From contig JAFEFU010000022.1 in the NCBI GenBank assembly GCA_018240425.1, forward strand, positions 1 to 38,031: DNA of 38,031 bases. Direction: 5' to 3'. Shown one piece after another: positions 18,288 through 28,276 of the stretch (the stretch's first letter is position 1; each line of letters opens with the position of its first letter). Below the pieces are notes generated by a model. It was not told the origin of the DNA and made no database searches. It saw only the letters and a list, made by a program, of their open reading frames with translations. The translations under genes and the position numbers were made by a program. The stretch comes from Pseudomonadota bacterium (GTDB lineage: Bacteria > Pseudomonadota > Alphaproteobacteria > Rhodobacterales > Rhodobacteraceae).

Positions 18288-19862
18288 TCAGTCGTCGTGC
18301 GGGGTCATGACGCGGGCGAGGCCGCGGGTCAGGAAGTCGGGGACATGGTCGCCCATTCCCACCACCTGGGCATCGTCCTCGGGCCGCTCGCGCCGGCGGT
18401 CGCGGCGCCCGCCGCGGTCGGTGTCGGCACCGTCGCGGCGGTCATGCCGCGGGCGGTCCCGCCGATCCTCGCGCCGATCCTCACGCCTGTCATCGCGCTG
18501 GTCTTCGTGCCTCTCGGCGGTGGCGGCAGGCTCGGCGGCGGCGATGACCGGCGCCACCGCCTCGATCGGCGTCATCGGCGCCTGCTGGCCGTGGTCCTTG
18601 ACCGGCCGTTCGCGGCGGTCCTCGCGGCCTCGGCCCTTCGGGGCGGCCGGGCCGCGGCCCTTGCGCTCCTCGTCCTTGCGCGGCGGGCGCTGCGCGGCCT
18701 CGGACAGTTCGAACCCTTCGGGGATCGCGCCGCGCGGGATCGGCTTCTTCACCAGGGCCTCGATCGCCTCGAGGTACTTGTGGTCGTGCGGGGTCGCGAT
18801 CGAGATCGCCGTGCCCTTGCGCCCCGCCCGTCCGGTGCGGCCGATGCGGTGGACGTAGTCCTCGGCATGGCTCGGCAGGTCGAAGTTGAACACATGGCTG
18901 ACCGCCGGGATGTCGAGCCCACGCGCCGCCACGTCCGAGGCGACGAGGAAGCGCAACGTGCCTTCGCGGAAATCGTCGAGGGTATTCATCCGCTGGCTCT
19001 GGTCCAGGTCGCCGTGGATCGGGGCCGCGTCGAACCCGTGAGTTTTCAGCGACTTGGCAAGGATGTCCACCTCAGACTTGCGGTTGCAGAACAGGATGGC
19101 ATTGGTGCAGGCCTCGCCCTCGGCGCGGATGACGGCGCGCAGAAGCTCGCGCTTGGCCTTGGCGGTCTGGTCCTTGCGGGCGGGGATGATCTCGATCAGG
19201 CGCTGCTCGATGGTCTCGGAGGTGGTGGCCTGGCGGGCAACCTCGATCTTGACCGGCGTGTGCAGGAAGGTGTTGGTGATCCGCTCGATCTCGGGGGCCA
19301 TCGTCGCCGAGAAGAAGAGCGTCTGGCGGGTGAAGGGGGTCAGCTGGAAGATGCGCTCGATGTCGGGGATGAAGCCCATGTCGAGCATGCGGTCGGCTTC
19401 GTCCACCACCATGATCTGCACGCCGGTCAGGAGAAGCTTGCCGCGCTCGAAATGGTCGAGAAGGCGGCCGGGCGTCGCGATCAGAACATCGACGCCCCGG
19501 TCGATGAGCTTGTCCTGTTCGCCGAACGAGACGCCGCCGATGAGGAGCGCCTTGGTCAGCTTGGTGTGCTTGGCATAGACGTCGAAATTCTCGGCCACCT
19601 GCGCGGCCAGTTCGCGCGTCGGCGCCAGCACCAGCGACCGCGGCATCCGCGCGCGCGCGCGGCCCTTCGACAGGAGCGTGATCATCGGGAGCGTGAAGCT
19701 CGCGGTCTTGCCGGTGCCGGTCTGGGCGATGCCGAGGACATCCTTGCCGATCAGCGCCGGCGGGATCGCGCCTGCCTGGATCGGTGTGGGGGTCTCATAG
19801 CCGGCTTCGGCAACGGCTTTCAGGACCAGCGGGTCCAGGTGCAGGTCGGAAAATCGGGTCAT
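18288..19862 (-). CDS. DEAD-box ATP-dependent RNA helicase (RhlE-like)
   Basis: This is a 524-residue RNA helicase likely used in ribosome assembly or mRNA decay. Q motif GYETPTPIQ (21-29), Walker A AQTGTGKT (46-53), PTRELA (81-86), DEAD (154-157), SAT (185-187) and HRIGRTGRAGR are all present. From about residue 400 the protein becomes a charged, unstructured tail rich in R, D and E (short RREDRR-type repeats), as seen in RhlE/DeaD-like helicases that bind RNA non-specifically. The ATG at 19862 gives the normal N-terminus MTRFSDLHLDPLVLKAV. Longer upstream frames are low-complexity and were not used. The neighbour RNase J is convergent. Confidence 0.95.
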   Translation of the reverse strand: MTRFSDLHLDPLVLKAVAEAGYETPTPIQAGAIPPALIGKDVLGIAQTGTGKTASFTLPMITLLSKGRARARMPRSLVLAPTRELAAQVAENFDVYAKHTKLTKALLIGGVSFGEQDKLIDRGVDVLIATPGRLLDHFERGKLLLTGVQIMVVDEADRMLDMGFIPDIERIFQLTPFTRQTLFFSATMAPEIERITNTFLHTPVKIEVARQATTSETIEQRLIEIIPARKDQTAKAKRELLRAVIRAEGEACTNAILFCNRKSEVDILAKSLKTHGFDAAPIHGDLDQSQRMNTLDDFREGTLRFLVASDVAARGLDIPAVSHVFNFDLPSHAEDYVHRIGRTGRAGRKGTAISIATPHDHKYLEAIEALVKKPIPRGAIPEGFELSEAAQRPPRKDEERKGRGPAAPKGRGREDRRERPVKDHGQQAPMTPIEAVAPVIAAAEPAATAERHEDQRDDRREDRREDRRDRPRHDRRDGADTDRGGRRDRRRERPEDDAQVVGMGDHVPDFLTRGLARVMTPHDD

Positions 19863-20114
19863 CAGCGTCCATCGCTTTGCGGCATCGGGCCGCAAGGGTG
19901 AAGGGACGCGGGAATCTCGGGCGCCCCGGGAAATTGCCTGCCGGATGCAGGCGCCCGCTGGCCTAGCGGAAACCGCCGGAAAGGTCAATCCGAGGCCGGC
20001 GAAATGGGAGGGACGAAACGAAGGCGCCGCCCGCGGGGCTGGTGCGGACGGCGTCTTCTTCTTGCGGGTGCGGCCGGGGCTGTGGCCGCCCGCTTTCAGC
20101 CAGTTGGTACTAGG

Positions 20115-20630
20115 TCAGGCCTTGCGCCGCCGCGCCGCCGCCGCGGCACCAAGGGCCGAAATCAGCAGGAGGCCGCCGGCCGGAACCGGAACCGGAGAGG
20201 TGTCGAGCCGCACCGCGCCGTTGTGCAGACCGGTATCGGTGCCCGAGCGCTGCGCGACGAGGATCGAGACCGTGTAGGTGCCCGGCCCGAAGTGGAAGCC
20301 GCGATGCGAGAAGTTCGGGTTGGCGAAGGCCAGATCCCACTTGTTGCCGGTCGTGAAGCCTGGCGTCGTCATCGAGGTGAGGCCGCGCGAGACATTGTTG
20401 GCGAAGACCTGGAAGCGGTCGCCCGAACTGAAGCCGTCGACGATCTTGAGGATCGCATGGCCGGTGAGGGTGAACGAGTAGGTCCGTTTGGCCAGCGTCC
20501 CGACCGCGCCGAAGGCGAACGAGGTCCAGCCCGTGTCGATGGTCAGCGGCGTGACCGGTGTCGCCGTCGCCGCGCCCGCCGTCAGCAGGGCGGTGGCGGT
20601 CGCCAGGGCCTTGAGGGAGAGGGCTTTCAT
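20115..20630 (-). CDS. VPLPA-CTERM sorting-domain secreted protein
   Basis: This is a 171-residue exported protein. The N-terminal 24 residues are a Sec signal (KALATATALLTAGAATA). The C-terminus, PVPAGGLLLISALGAAAAAR plus RRKA, has the three parts of the VPLPA/PEP-CTERM sorting signal: a short Pro-containing motif, a hydrophobic helix and an Arg cluster. In known systems a membrane exosortase/archaeosortase-type enzyme cleaves it, with the mature protein going to the surface or extracellular polysaccharide. No exosortase is in the window. The middle is Thr/Gly-rich and beta-like (TYSFTLTGHAILKIVDGF) with no family I can name. A good Shine-Dalgarno sequence (AGGAG) precedes the ATG. Confidence 0.85.
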   Translation of the reverse strand: MKALSLKALATATALLTAGAATATPVTPLTIDTGWTSFAFGAVGTLAKRTYSFTLTGHAILKIVDGFSSGDRFQVFANNVSRGLTSMTTPGFTTGNKWDLAFANPNFSHRGFHFGPGTYTVSILVAQRSGTDTGLHNGAVRLDTSPVPVPAGGLLLISALGAAAAARRRKA

Positions 20631-20898
20631 GGCAGCTCCTGATCGTTAACCATTACAAATCGCTTCTGCCTCTATCTCTTGGAATTGGGACAAATTTTGG
20701 GCGAATTAATCTATTTCGCCGGAAGGAAACAATCGTGGCCCGTCTCCGGCAAAATGGCCCTGATTGATCGCTGGTTCGCGCCAATCCTTCAGGTTTCGGC
20801 AAGAGGTTGGCCGGCTTTCGGGCGAGAATCGGCTGAAATCCGTGGCTGGCGGCGAGCGGTCGCCACAATTGCGCCACAATCTCCCTCTCGGCGCGGTC
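20631..20898. other. Intergenic stretch without a convincing gene
   Basis: Together with the prfC-like repeat next to it, this leaves about 365 bp without a gene between the VPLPA-CTERM gene and the orphan gene at 20996. It holds the candidate promoter and ribosome binding site of the VPLPA-CTERM gene. It also contains a small near-duplicate at 20870-20880 (CCACAATTGCGCCACAAT). Short open frames exist on both strands but have no protein-like features. Confidence 0.5.
20704..20732 (-). promoter_or_regulatory. Candidate sigma-70-type promoter of the VPLPA-CTERM gene
   Basis: On the minus strand TTGTTT (20727-20732) and TTAATT (20704-20709) are spaced by exactly 17 bp in a locally AT-rich stretch, 74 bp before the ATG. 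The -10 matches the consensus at only three of six positions, so this is a weak prediction. Confidence 0.3.
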
Positions 20899-20970
20899 TC
20901 AGACCATCATTTCCTTGGTCGCCGTGAGCCTCAGCGCCGGGTGATCTCGCAGGTTCCGGTCGATGGCCCA
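20899..20970 (-). repeat. Second, partial copy of the prfC 3' end (attachment-site-like)
   Basis: These 72 bp match the last 24 codons of prfC (21682-21753) at 66 of 72 positions. Read in the prfC frame they encode WAIDRNLRDHPALRLTATKE then MMV and a stop, against WDIDRIVRDHPALRLTATKE then MMV in prfC. Of the six differences three are silent, so the copy evolved as coding sequence, probably in another genome. The longest identical run is 23 bp (20903-20925 = 21686-21708). Homology ends sharply at 20970. This is what a site-specific insertion at the 3' end of a gene leaves behind. Confidence 0.8.
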
Positions 20971-20995
20971 TAGCGGGAGAGAGGGCACACGAGGG

Positions 20996-21681
20996 TCACA
21001 GAATCAATAGGCTTGAATCGCAAAGCACGGCGACGTGCTTGAAGGCACATCTGGCAAGGCGAACGCGATCAGACATTTTGTCGAGGGCGCCGCTGCGCGC
21101 CAAATAGCCGCAATCGATCGGCAATGCAGAATTGTCATATAGCAGGAGGAACAGCTTGTCGGTTTTGGCGTAGTCCGCCGACTTTTCGATTTTCATTGCC
21201 ACGATCTTGCAGACGATCGCGGCAAGTTCCTTCTCGGGTTCGTAGCTCAGCCACGGGGATCCCGCACGCGAATTCAGCAAGTTTTGTGCAAGAACTTTAC
21301 GGCTAGGGTGAGCAGGAAAATCCTTGGTCTTTGGAGGGTGCCACACATCAAGGCCCAACTCTTGGGCAACCGAGCGAGCCTTTGCGACTACCTCGGGAAC
21401 CAATTCGGCAATTTCGATGCCGATGGTGCCCGAACCCGTGTCGAGCCAGATGTCTGGCCTGTCGCCCTGAGCGAGCCTGAACGGGGGGAGCGGTTTGTCC
21501 AGCCAATCATAGGCCTGCTCGGACAGCAGCGCCTGTTTGAGCGTCCATCGCTCCTTTTCCGCGCTGGTACGACCCCGTCTGTTCTCGCAGACCTGCCAAT
21601 TCGTGGCCGCAAGTTCTTGCTGGAACTCTTGCCAGTCCTGGCCACACAGCAGTGCCGCAAAGTCATCTGGTGGACCAAGCC

Positions 21682-21685
<4 letters not shown>
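20996..21685 (-). CDS. Orphan protein of unknown function, possible PD-(D/E)XK nuclease-like fold; inserted behind prfC
   Basis: This is a 229-residue protein from a GTG at 21685 that overlaps the prfC stop by 4 bp (GTGA). The codons for Lys-Glu near the prfC end supply an AAGGAA Shine-Dalgarno 8 bp upstream, so it appears translationally coupled to prfC. Longer frames start inside prfC in the wrong frame and were rejected. The segment RPDIWLDTGSGTIGIEIAEL (76-95), followed by EKELAAIVCKIVAMKIEKSA (151-170) and YAKTDKLFLLLYD (172-184), resembles predicted PD-(D/E)XK-like families with a PD ... GIExTE core and a following helix. I cannot name a family. G+C is about 53%. The gene lies between two copies of the prfC 3' end, so acquisition is likely. 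Confidence 0.68.
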
Positions 21686-23289
<1,604 letters not shown>

Positions 23290-23338
23290 GGCGCGGCTTT
23301 AGCGAAAGCGCGGGCAGGGCGCAATCTGGCCGATGGGC

Positions 23339-24352
23339 TCAGGCCCCGCCGTCCTTTCGGAATAGCGCCGCCGCCCCCGCCTCGCCGAGCGTGCCGCGTC
23401 CGGCCTCGCGGGCGAAGTGCGGGCTGTGGCGAAGGCCGGGGAAGCGGGAGTGCAGCTCATCGGCCAGCTCGTCGGAGAGGTGGCGGACGGTCTCGTCGGT
23501 GATCATCAGGCTTTCGGCGGGGATGCCCTCGGCATAGATGATCTCGTGCCGGTCGAAGATCAGGCTGTAATAATCGACGAAGCCGCCCTCGCGCCGCCAG
23601 ACCCGGTCGCCGTCCACGAGATGCTTGGCCTGCACGAGGATCTCGGCCGCTCCGGTCAGCCGCCGTGCGCCGCGCTGATAGATGAACAACCGGTGGTGGG
23701 GGCTGACCACGAGGTCGGCGGAATTGCCAAGCGTGCCGGCCGAGATGACCACCGGGGCGAGGCCGCCCGCGGCGCGCAGCGTGGCCTTGGCGATCCAGCG
23801 CAGGGGCTGGGGGCCGCTGTCGCGGGTCAGGACCGCATCGCCTGCGGCCAGCGCCTCGATCCGGCTCTGCCGTCCGCCCGGCAGGGTGATGAGGGTGCCG
23901 GCGGCAAAGGAGACGCTGATGACATCGGCAAGGCGCACCCCGCCCGCATCGGGATCGACCGAGACGAGCGTGTAGTCGGTGTGCGGCAGCATCGGCGAGA
24001 GGGGCAGGGCGAAGGTGGTGGTGCTGGCCTCGTGCCAGAGGGTGACGATCGCCAGACGCTCGCCCTCGGGCGACAGGAGGGTGAGGATGGCCAGCGGCCA
24101 GACCCGGTCGCCCGGCGCGCCTATCGCGGAGCCCGGCGCGATGGTCTGCGCCTCGCCGGGGGTCCGCGGGCGGTTCAGCACCAGCCGGCGGGCGCGGGCC
24201 TCGGGCTTCAGCCGGTAGATGTCGCCGGGCAGGCAGTCGTCGGCCGCGCCGATCGGATCGCCGAGGTTGGCGCCGACGGCAACGCGGATCGCGCCACAGG
24301 CAAAGGCGTGGACCCCCTGGCTGGGGGGACGATGGACGGGATCGTCGCTCAT
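23339..24352 (-). CDS. Hint-domain (Hedgehog/intein-like) protein
   Basis: This is a 337-residue protein of a type common in Rhodobacteraceae. Residues about 145-300 are a Hint domain of the Hint_2 kind: VSFAAGTLITLPGGRQSRIE (147-166), GDAVLTRDSGPQPLRWI (171-187), LVVSPHHRLFIYQRGARRL and FDRHEIIYAEGIPAESLMI. The position of the catalytic cysteine is occupied by S148. The N-terminal half (1-140) is a beta-rich region with no signal peptide. Self-splicing is doubtful, as most relatives with this architecture are uncharacterised. It reads in the same direction as prfC, 49 bp upstream of it, and diverges from the SDR gene. Confidence 0.82.
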   Translation of the reverse strand: MSDDPVHRPPSQGVHAFACGAIRVAVGANLGDPIGAADDCLPGDIYRLKPEARARRLVLNRPRTPGEAQTIAPGSAIGAPGDRVWPLAILTLLSPEGERLAIVTLWHEASTTTFALPLSPMLPHTDYTLVSVDPDAGGVRLADVISVSFAAGTLITLPGGRQSRIEALAAGDAVLTRDSGPQPLRWIAKATLRAAGGLAPVVISAGTLGNSADLVVSPHHRLFIYQRGARRLTGAAEILVQAKHLVDGDRVWRREGGFVDYYSLIFDRHEIIYAEGIPAESLMITDETVRHLSDELADELHSRFPGLRHSPHFAREAGRGTLGEAGAAALFRKDGGA

Positions 24353-24483
24353 GTTCCTGTTGTCGCCGAGTCGCGGCCAAGGTCAAGCGCCGTGATGGCC
24401 GCAGGGCGGCGGCAGGCCCGATCCGTCCGGCCTCTGGCCAAGGCAGGCGGTATGGCTATGGTGCGGCAAACAGGGAGGCCGGG

Positions 24484-25263
24484 ATGGATCTGGGAATCAG
24501 GGGCAAGCGGGCGCTGGTCTGCGCCGGGTCGAAGGGGTTGGGGCGGGGCTGTGCCGAGGCCCTGGCCGAGGCGGGCGTCGATCTGGTGCTGAACGCGCGG
24601 GGAGCCGAGGCTCTGGAGGCGACGGCGGCCGCGATCCGGTCGCGCCACGGGGTCAGGGTGACGGCGGTCGCGGCCGACGTCACCGAGGCGGCGGGCCGCG
24701 CGCGGCTGCTGGCGGCGGCCGAGGGCGCTGATATCCTTGTCACCAACGCCGCCGGACCGCCGCCGGGCCTCTGGTCGGACTGGGAGCGGGAGGATTTCAT
24801 CAAGGCGATCGACGCCAACATGCTGACGCCCATCGCGCTGATGAAGGCGCTGTTGCCGGGCATGATCGAACGCGGCTGGGGGCGGGTGGTCAACATCACC
24901 TCCTTCGCGGTCAAGGCGCCGATCGCGCAGCTGGGCCTGTCGAACGCCGCCCGCGCCGGGCTGACCGGCTATGTCGCCGGCACCGCCCGGCAGGTGGCCC
25001 GGCACGGGGTGGCGATCAACAACCTCCTGCCCGGGGTCCATGCCACCGACCGGTCGGATGCGCTCGACCGGGGGGCGGCCGAGGCGCGCGGCGTCCCGCT
25101 TTCGCAGGTCATGGCCGAGCGCGCCGCCTCGATCCCGGCGGGACGCTACGGGACGGCGGCCGAGTTCGGGGCGATGTGCGCCTTCCTGTGCTCGGCCCGC
25201 GCGGGCTTCATCGTGGGCCAGAACATCGTGCTGGACGGGGGGGCGCTGAACGCAACGATCTGA
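24484..25263 (+). CDS. Atypical short-chain dehydrogenase/reductase family protein
   Basis: This is a 259-residue Rossmann-fold protein related to 3-oxoacyl-ACP reductases. The cofactor loop is AGSKGLGRGCAEALA (14-28), and VTNAAGPPPG (86-95) is the NNAG equivalent. S140 is at the usual catalytic serine position, but 13 residues on, where the catalytic Tyr should be, there is S153, and the Lys is replaced by R157 (SNAAR instead of YxxxK). This fits the SDR subgroup lacking a standard catalytic tetrad (BKR-like SDR-like). Substrate is unknown. The next gene on the strand, an ABC ATPase, begins 117 bp later. Function may be binding or an unusual chemistry. Confidence 0.88.
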   Translation: MDLGIRGKRALVCAGSKGLGRGCAEALAEAGVDLVLNARGAEALEATAAAIRSRHGVRVTAVAADVTEAAGRARLLAAAEGADILVTNAAGPPPGLWSDWEREDFIKAIDANMLTPIALMKALLPGMIERGWGRVVNITSFAVKAPIAQLGLSNAARAGLTGYVAGTARQVARHGVAINNLLPGVHATDRSDALDRGAAEARGVPLSQVMAERAASIPAGRYGTAAEFGAMCAFLCSARAGFIVGQNIVLDGGALNATI

Positions 25264-25380
25264 GTCCCCCCCCGGGCGAGCCGCCTCGGGCAGGAGGCGC
25301 GGGCCGGGACTTGCGGGGGCGGGGGCGGGCTGTTATCTCGCGCCAATGCCCGAGTGTTTTGATCGGGGAAGTGGGGCCGG

Positions 25381-26466
25381 GTGAGCGAGGAACCTCCAAG
25401 ACTGGAAGTCGAAGGGCTGGTGCGCCGGTTCGCCGGGCGCGAGGTCGTGGGCGGCGTCTCGTTCGCGATTCCGGCCGGACAGGTGACGTGCCTTCTCGGC
25501 CCCTCCGGGTGCGGCAAGTCCACGACGCTCAGGATGATTGCCGGCGTCGACATGCAGGACGAGGGCCGCATCCTCGCCGATGGACGGCTGGTCTGCGACA
25601 CGGTGTTCCGGGTGCCGCCCGAGCGCCGCGCCATCGGCTTGATGTTTCAGGATTTCGCGCTGTTTCCCCACCTGTCGGTGGCCGACAACGTGGCCTTCGG
25701 CCTGCCGCGCACCTCACCGGACCGGGCGGCGCGGGTCGATGCGCTCCTGGAAAGGGTGTCGCTGTCGGGATTCGGCGCCAAGTTCCCGCACGAGCTGTCG
25801 GGTGGCGAGCAGCAGCGCGTGGCGCTGGTCCGGGCGCTGGCGCCGCGGCCGCGCATCCTCTTGATGGACGAGCCCTTCTCGGGCCTTGACGAGCGGCTGC
25901 GCGACGGCATCCGCGACGACACGCTGGCGCTTCTCAAGGAGGAGGGGGCGGCGGTCCTTCTGGTCACGCACGAGCCGCACGAGGCGATGCGCATGGCCGA
26001 CGAGATCCTGTTGATGCGGGCGGGCCGGATCGTCCAGCGCGGCGCGCCCTACAACCTTTACAATGCGCCGGTGGACCGGGCGGCGGCGGCCTTCTTCAGC
26101 GACATCAACGTGCTGAAGGGCCGCGTGCAGGGGGCACTGACAGGGACCCCGTTCGGCGACTTCCTGACCCCGGGCCTGCCGGATGCGACCGGGGTGGACA
26201 TCGTCATCCGCCCCCAGCACCTGAAGATCGATTTCGACCGCAACGGGCGCGGGCCGCACCCGACCACCTCGGAGGGCACCCCGGCGCGGGCCTTCGTCGA
26301 GCGGGCGCGGTTCCTCGGCCGCGAGAGCCTGGTCGAGTTCCGCCTTGAGGAGGGCGGGGCCGGGCTCAAGGCCTCGGTGCCCGGCGTCTTCCTGCCCCGT
26401 CCGGGAACCGCCATGTGGCTGATGCTGCGCCGCGACCGCTGCCTGGTCTTTCCCAGCGACGGCTGA
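25381..26466 (+). CDS. ABC transporter ATP-binding protein (Fe3+/polyamine/2-aminoethylphosphonate-type)
   Basis: This is a 361-residue importer ATPase. Walker A GPSGCGKST (40-48), Q90, signature LSGGEQQR (139-146), Walker B LLMDEP (160-165) and switch H197 are all present. A C-terminal TOBE-like domain occupies about 270-355, as in PotA/FbpC/CysA-type proteins. The start is a GTG at 25381. No permease or binding-protein gene is adjacent, so the partner is encoded elsewhere and the substrate is open. TOBE-domain importers for iron(III), spermidine/putrescine or phosphonates are the nearest relatives by overall pattern. Confidence 0.92.
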   Translation: MSEEPPRLEVEGLVRRFAGREVVGGVSFAIPAGQVTCLLGPSGCGKSTTLRMIAGVDMQDEGRILADGRLVCDTVFRVPPERRAIGLMFQDFALFPHLSVADNVAFGLPRTSPDRAARVDALLERVSLSGFGAKFPHELSGGEQQRVALVRALAPRPRILLMDEPFSGLDERLRDGIRDDTLALLKEEGAAVLLVTHEPHEAMRMADEILLMRAGRIVQRGAPYNLYNAPVDRAAAAFFSDINVLKGRVQGALTGTPFGDFLTPGLPDATGVDIVIRPQHLKIDFDRNGRGPHPTTSEGTPARAFVERARFLGRESLVEFRLEEGGAGLKASVPGVFLPRPGTAMWLMLRRDRCLVFPSDG

Positions 26467-26467
26467 G

Positions 26468-27136
26468 TCAGCCCGCGAGGCGTGCCCGGTAGTCCGCCAG
26501 CGTCTTGCCCGGCTCGGGGCCGAAAGTGCGGCCCGCGGGCGTGAGCGCCGTCACAAGGTCGATGCGGAAGTTCCTGAAATCGTTCTTGTTCTCGCACCAT
26601 GCGGTCAGGGTCCAGACCCGGCCCCAATATTCCAGCTGCAAGGGTCGGATGCGGCGGTTCGAACTGCGTCCGGCAAGATCGCGGTAGGACATGTCAAGCT
26701 TCTCGCAGGCCCGGATCGCGGCGCGGATCGTGGGCAGCCAGGGCGCGGCGCGGGCGGCCTCGGGGCTGGCGAAGACGAAGGTGTCGACGGGCGGCGGCGT
26801 GGCGGCGGCGGGTGACACGGCGGCGATCTTCAGGCCGAGCGTATGGGCGGCATAGGCCATCTGGCTGTCGGCGGCGCTGGCGACGAGCGCGATGCCGAGG
26901 CGGAGCGCCTCCATCTCGGGCTGGGTCAGGGCGACGGGCGGCAGGGTGATCGGCGCGGTCAGCATGTAGCCGACGCCGCGCTCGCCCTCGACCGGCAGGC
27001 CCGAGGCCTGAAGCGTCGCCATGTCGCGCCAGATGGTGCGGACCGAGACGCCGAGGCGCAGGGCCAGGTCGGCGGCTCGGTGAAGCTTGCCGTCGCGCAG
27101 AATCCGGGTCAGCTCGTGCAGTCGATCGGTTCGCAT
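26468..27136 (-). CDS. HTH and WYL-domain transcriptional regulator (YafY family)
   Basis: This is a 222-residue regulator. The N-terminal winged helix-turn-helix ([18 protein letters not shown], then [18 protein letters not shown]) is the DeoR/HTH_11 type. The C-terminal half ([20 protein letters not shown], then [20 protein letters not shown]) is a WYL-type ligand-sensing domain. An ATG at 27163 would add nine residues (MPHPPAALP). It would lie only 2 bp from the inverted repeat at 27166-27187 and lack a Shine-Dalgarno, so 27136 is preferred on family grounds. The inverted repeat next to the start suggests autoregulation. The gene is convergent with the ABC ATPase, 1 bp apart. Confidence 0.88.
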   Translation of the reverse strand: MRTDRLHELTRILRDGKLHRAADLALRLGVSVRTIWRDMATLQASGLPVEGERGVGYMLTAPITLPPVALTQPEMEALRLGIALVASAADSQMAYAAHTLGLKIAAVSPAAATPPPVDTFVFASPEAARAAPWLPTIRAAIRACEKLDMSYRDLAGRSSNRRIRPLQLEYWGRVWTLTAWCENKNDFRNFRIDLVTALTPAGRTFGPEPGKTLADYRARLAG

Positions 27137-27165
27137 CGGGAGGGCTGCTGGCGGGTGTGGCATGT

Positions 27166-27187
27166 AACTGACATAATCATGTCAGTT
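27166..27187. promoter_or_regulatory. Perfect inverted repeat, likely operator of the YafY-type regulator
   Basis: Arms AACTGACAT (27166-27174) and ATGTCAGTT (27179-27187) are perfect complements around an AATC spacer. The site lies in the intergenic region between the regulator and tatA, right at the regulator's 5' end, in an AT-rich island. This placement is typical of an autoregulatory operator. It is about 140 bp from tatA, so control of tat is possible but unproven. Confidence 0.65.
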
Positions 27188-27325
27188 GAACAAGGCTCGC
27201 AGCGGCCCGGCGCCGTCAAAAAGACGCGGGCGCGGCGTCAACGGCCTTTGATCGGCGGCGATCTGCGATTAAACCGTCGAGGTCAACTGGACCGCTGGCC
27301 GGTCCGAACGCCAAAGGAGACGGCG

Positions 27326-27538
27326 ATGGGTTCATTCAGTTTCATGCACATCCTGGTGGTGGCGGTCGTGGTTCTGGTCCTGTTCGGCAAGGGCAAGGTG
27401 TCCGCGCTGATGGGCGAGGTCGGCAAGGGCATCTCGGCCTTCAAGAAGGGCGTGGGCGACGGTCAGGCCGAGCTGGAGAAGGAAGCGGCCGACGCCGCGC
27501 GCGACGTGACGCCTCCGGTCGAGAAGGACAAGGCCTGA
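27326..27538 (+). CDS. tatA: Twin-arginine translocase subunit TatA
   Basis: This is the pore-forming component of the Tat system, which exports folded proteins. It has 70 residues. The membrane helix is [14 protein letters not shown] (7-20), then the hinge [17 protein letters not shown] and an amphipathic helix, then an acidic/basic tail ([12 protein letters not shown]). The ATG follows AAAGGAGACGGCG, a strong ribosome binding site. TTGATC (27248-27253) with TAAACC (27270-27275), 16 bp apart, is a weak candidate promoter. It is the first gene of the tat operon and tatB follows 33 bp downstream. Confidence 0.95.
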   Translation: MGSFSFMHILVVAVVVLVLFGKGKVSALMGEVGKGISAFKKGVGDGQAELEKEAADAARDVTPPVEKDKA

Positions 27539-27571
27539 GTCCGCAACCGAACGGGCCGGGGGGTCGTCTGA

Positions 27572-28276
27572 ATGCTTGACATTGGCTGGAGCGAGCTGCT
27601 GCTGATCGGGGTCGTGGCGCTGATCGTGGTCGGGCCGAAGGATCTGCCGGTGATGTTCCGCACCCTCGGCCGCTTCACGGCCAAGGCACGGTCGATGGCG
27701 CGCGAGTTCCAGCGGGCGATGGACGACGCGGCCAAGTCCACCGGCGTGCACGAGACGATGAAGGACGTGCGCGACCTCACGTCGAAGAAGAGTCTGGGGC
27801 TGACCGCGCTGGAAAACGCCGCCGACAAGTTCGAGAAGTGGAACCCGATGAAGCCCGAGGCCCGGCCGGCCTCGCCCGCGCCGACCCTCGCCAGCGCCCA
27901 GCCCGCGAAGGCAGAGCCCGCCGCGACCGAAACGGTGGCGCGGTCCGAGCCGGGGCCGGCGACGAAAGCCCTGGCCGAGAAGGTCGCGCGCCAGCGCAAG
28001 GCGCGGCAGGCCAAGGCGAATGGCCGGGACGGCGGCGAGGGGGTGGCGCTCGACGCCGAACCCGCCCCCGCCGAGGGCGCTGCGCCCGCAGAGCCCGCCA
28101 GGACCCGGCGCCCGCGTGCCAAGGCCGCCCCCGCTGCGCCGAACGGCGCCGCCCCGGCCAAACCTGCGGGCAAGGACCGGAAATCGAAGGCAGATCCGGC
28201 CAGGCGAGCAGCGGCGGCCGTCACCGCACCTGCCGCCAGGGCGCGCAAATCCCCCACCAAGAAGATTGACGCATGA
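27572..28276 (+). CDS. tatB: Twin-arginine translocase subunit TatB
   Basis: TatB forms the substrate-receptor complex with TatC. It has 234 residues. [20 protein letters not shown] (1-20) with the conserved GWSE glutamate, then [20 protein letters not shown], is the diagnostic N-terminus. The region about 90-234 is a long Ala/Pro/Lys-rich low-complexity tail, as often seen in alphaproteobacteria. The stop overlaps the tatC start (ATGA at 28273-28276). Confidence 0.95.
   Translation: MLDIGWSELLLIGVVALIVVGPKDLPVMFRTLGRFTAKARSMAREFQRAMDDAAKSTGVHETMKDVRDLTSKKSLGLTALENAADKFEKWNPMKPEARPASPAPTLASAQPAKAEPAATETVARSEPGPATKALAEKVARQRKARQAKANGRDGGEGVALDAEPAPAEGAAPAEPARTRRPRAKAAPAAPNGAAPAKPAGKDRKSKADPARRAAAAVTAPAARARKSPTKKIDA

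Noticed and set aside
18440..18520. Short G+C-rich repeats near the 3' end of the helicase gene considered as a mobile repeat
   Set aside because: They encode the R/D/E-rich tail of the helicase in frame and are explained by codon repetition.
19863..20114. Gap between the helicase and VPLPA-CTERM genes searched for a riboswitch or small RNA
   Set aside because: No conserved motif, strong stem series or T-run was seen. It seems to be the helicase leader only.
20653..20877. Possible 74-residue minus-strand gene before the VPLPA-CTERM gene
   Set aside because: No ribosome binding site, Arg-rich composition and no motif. The region carries the promoter of the next gene.
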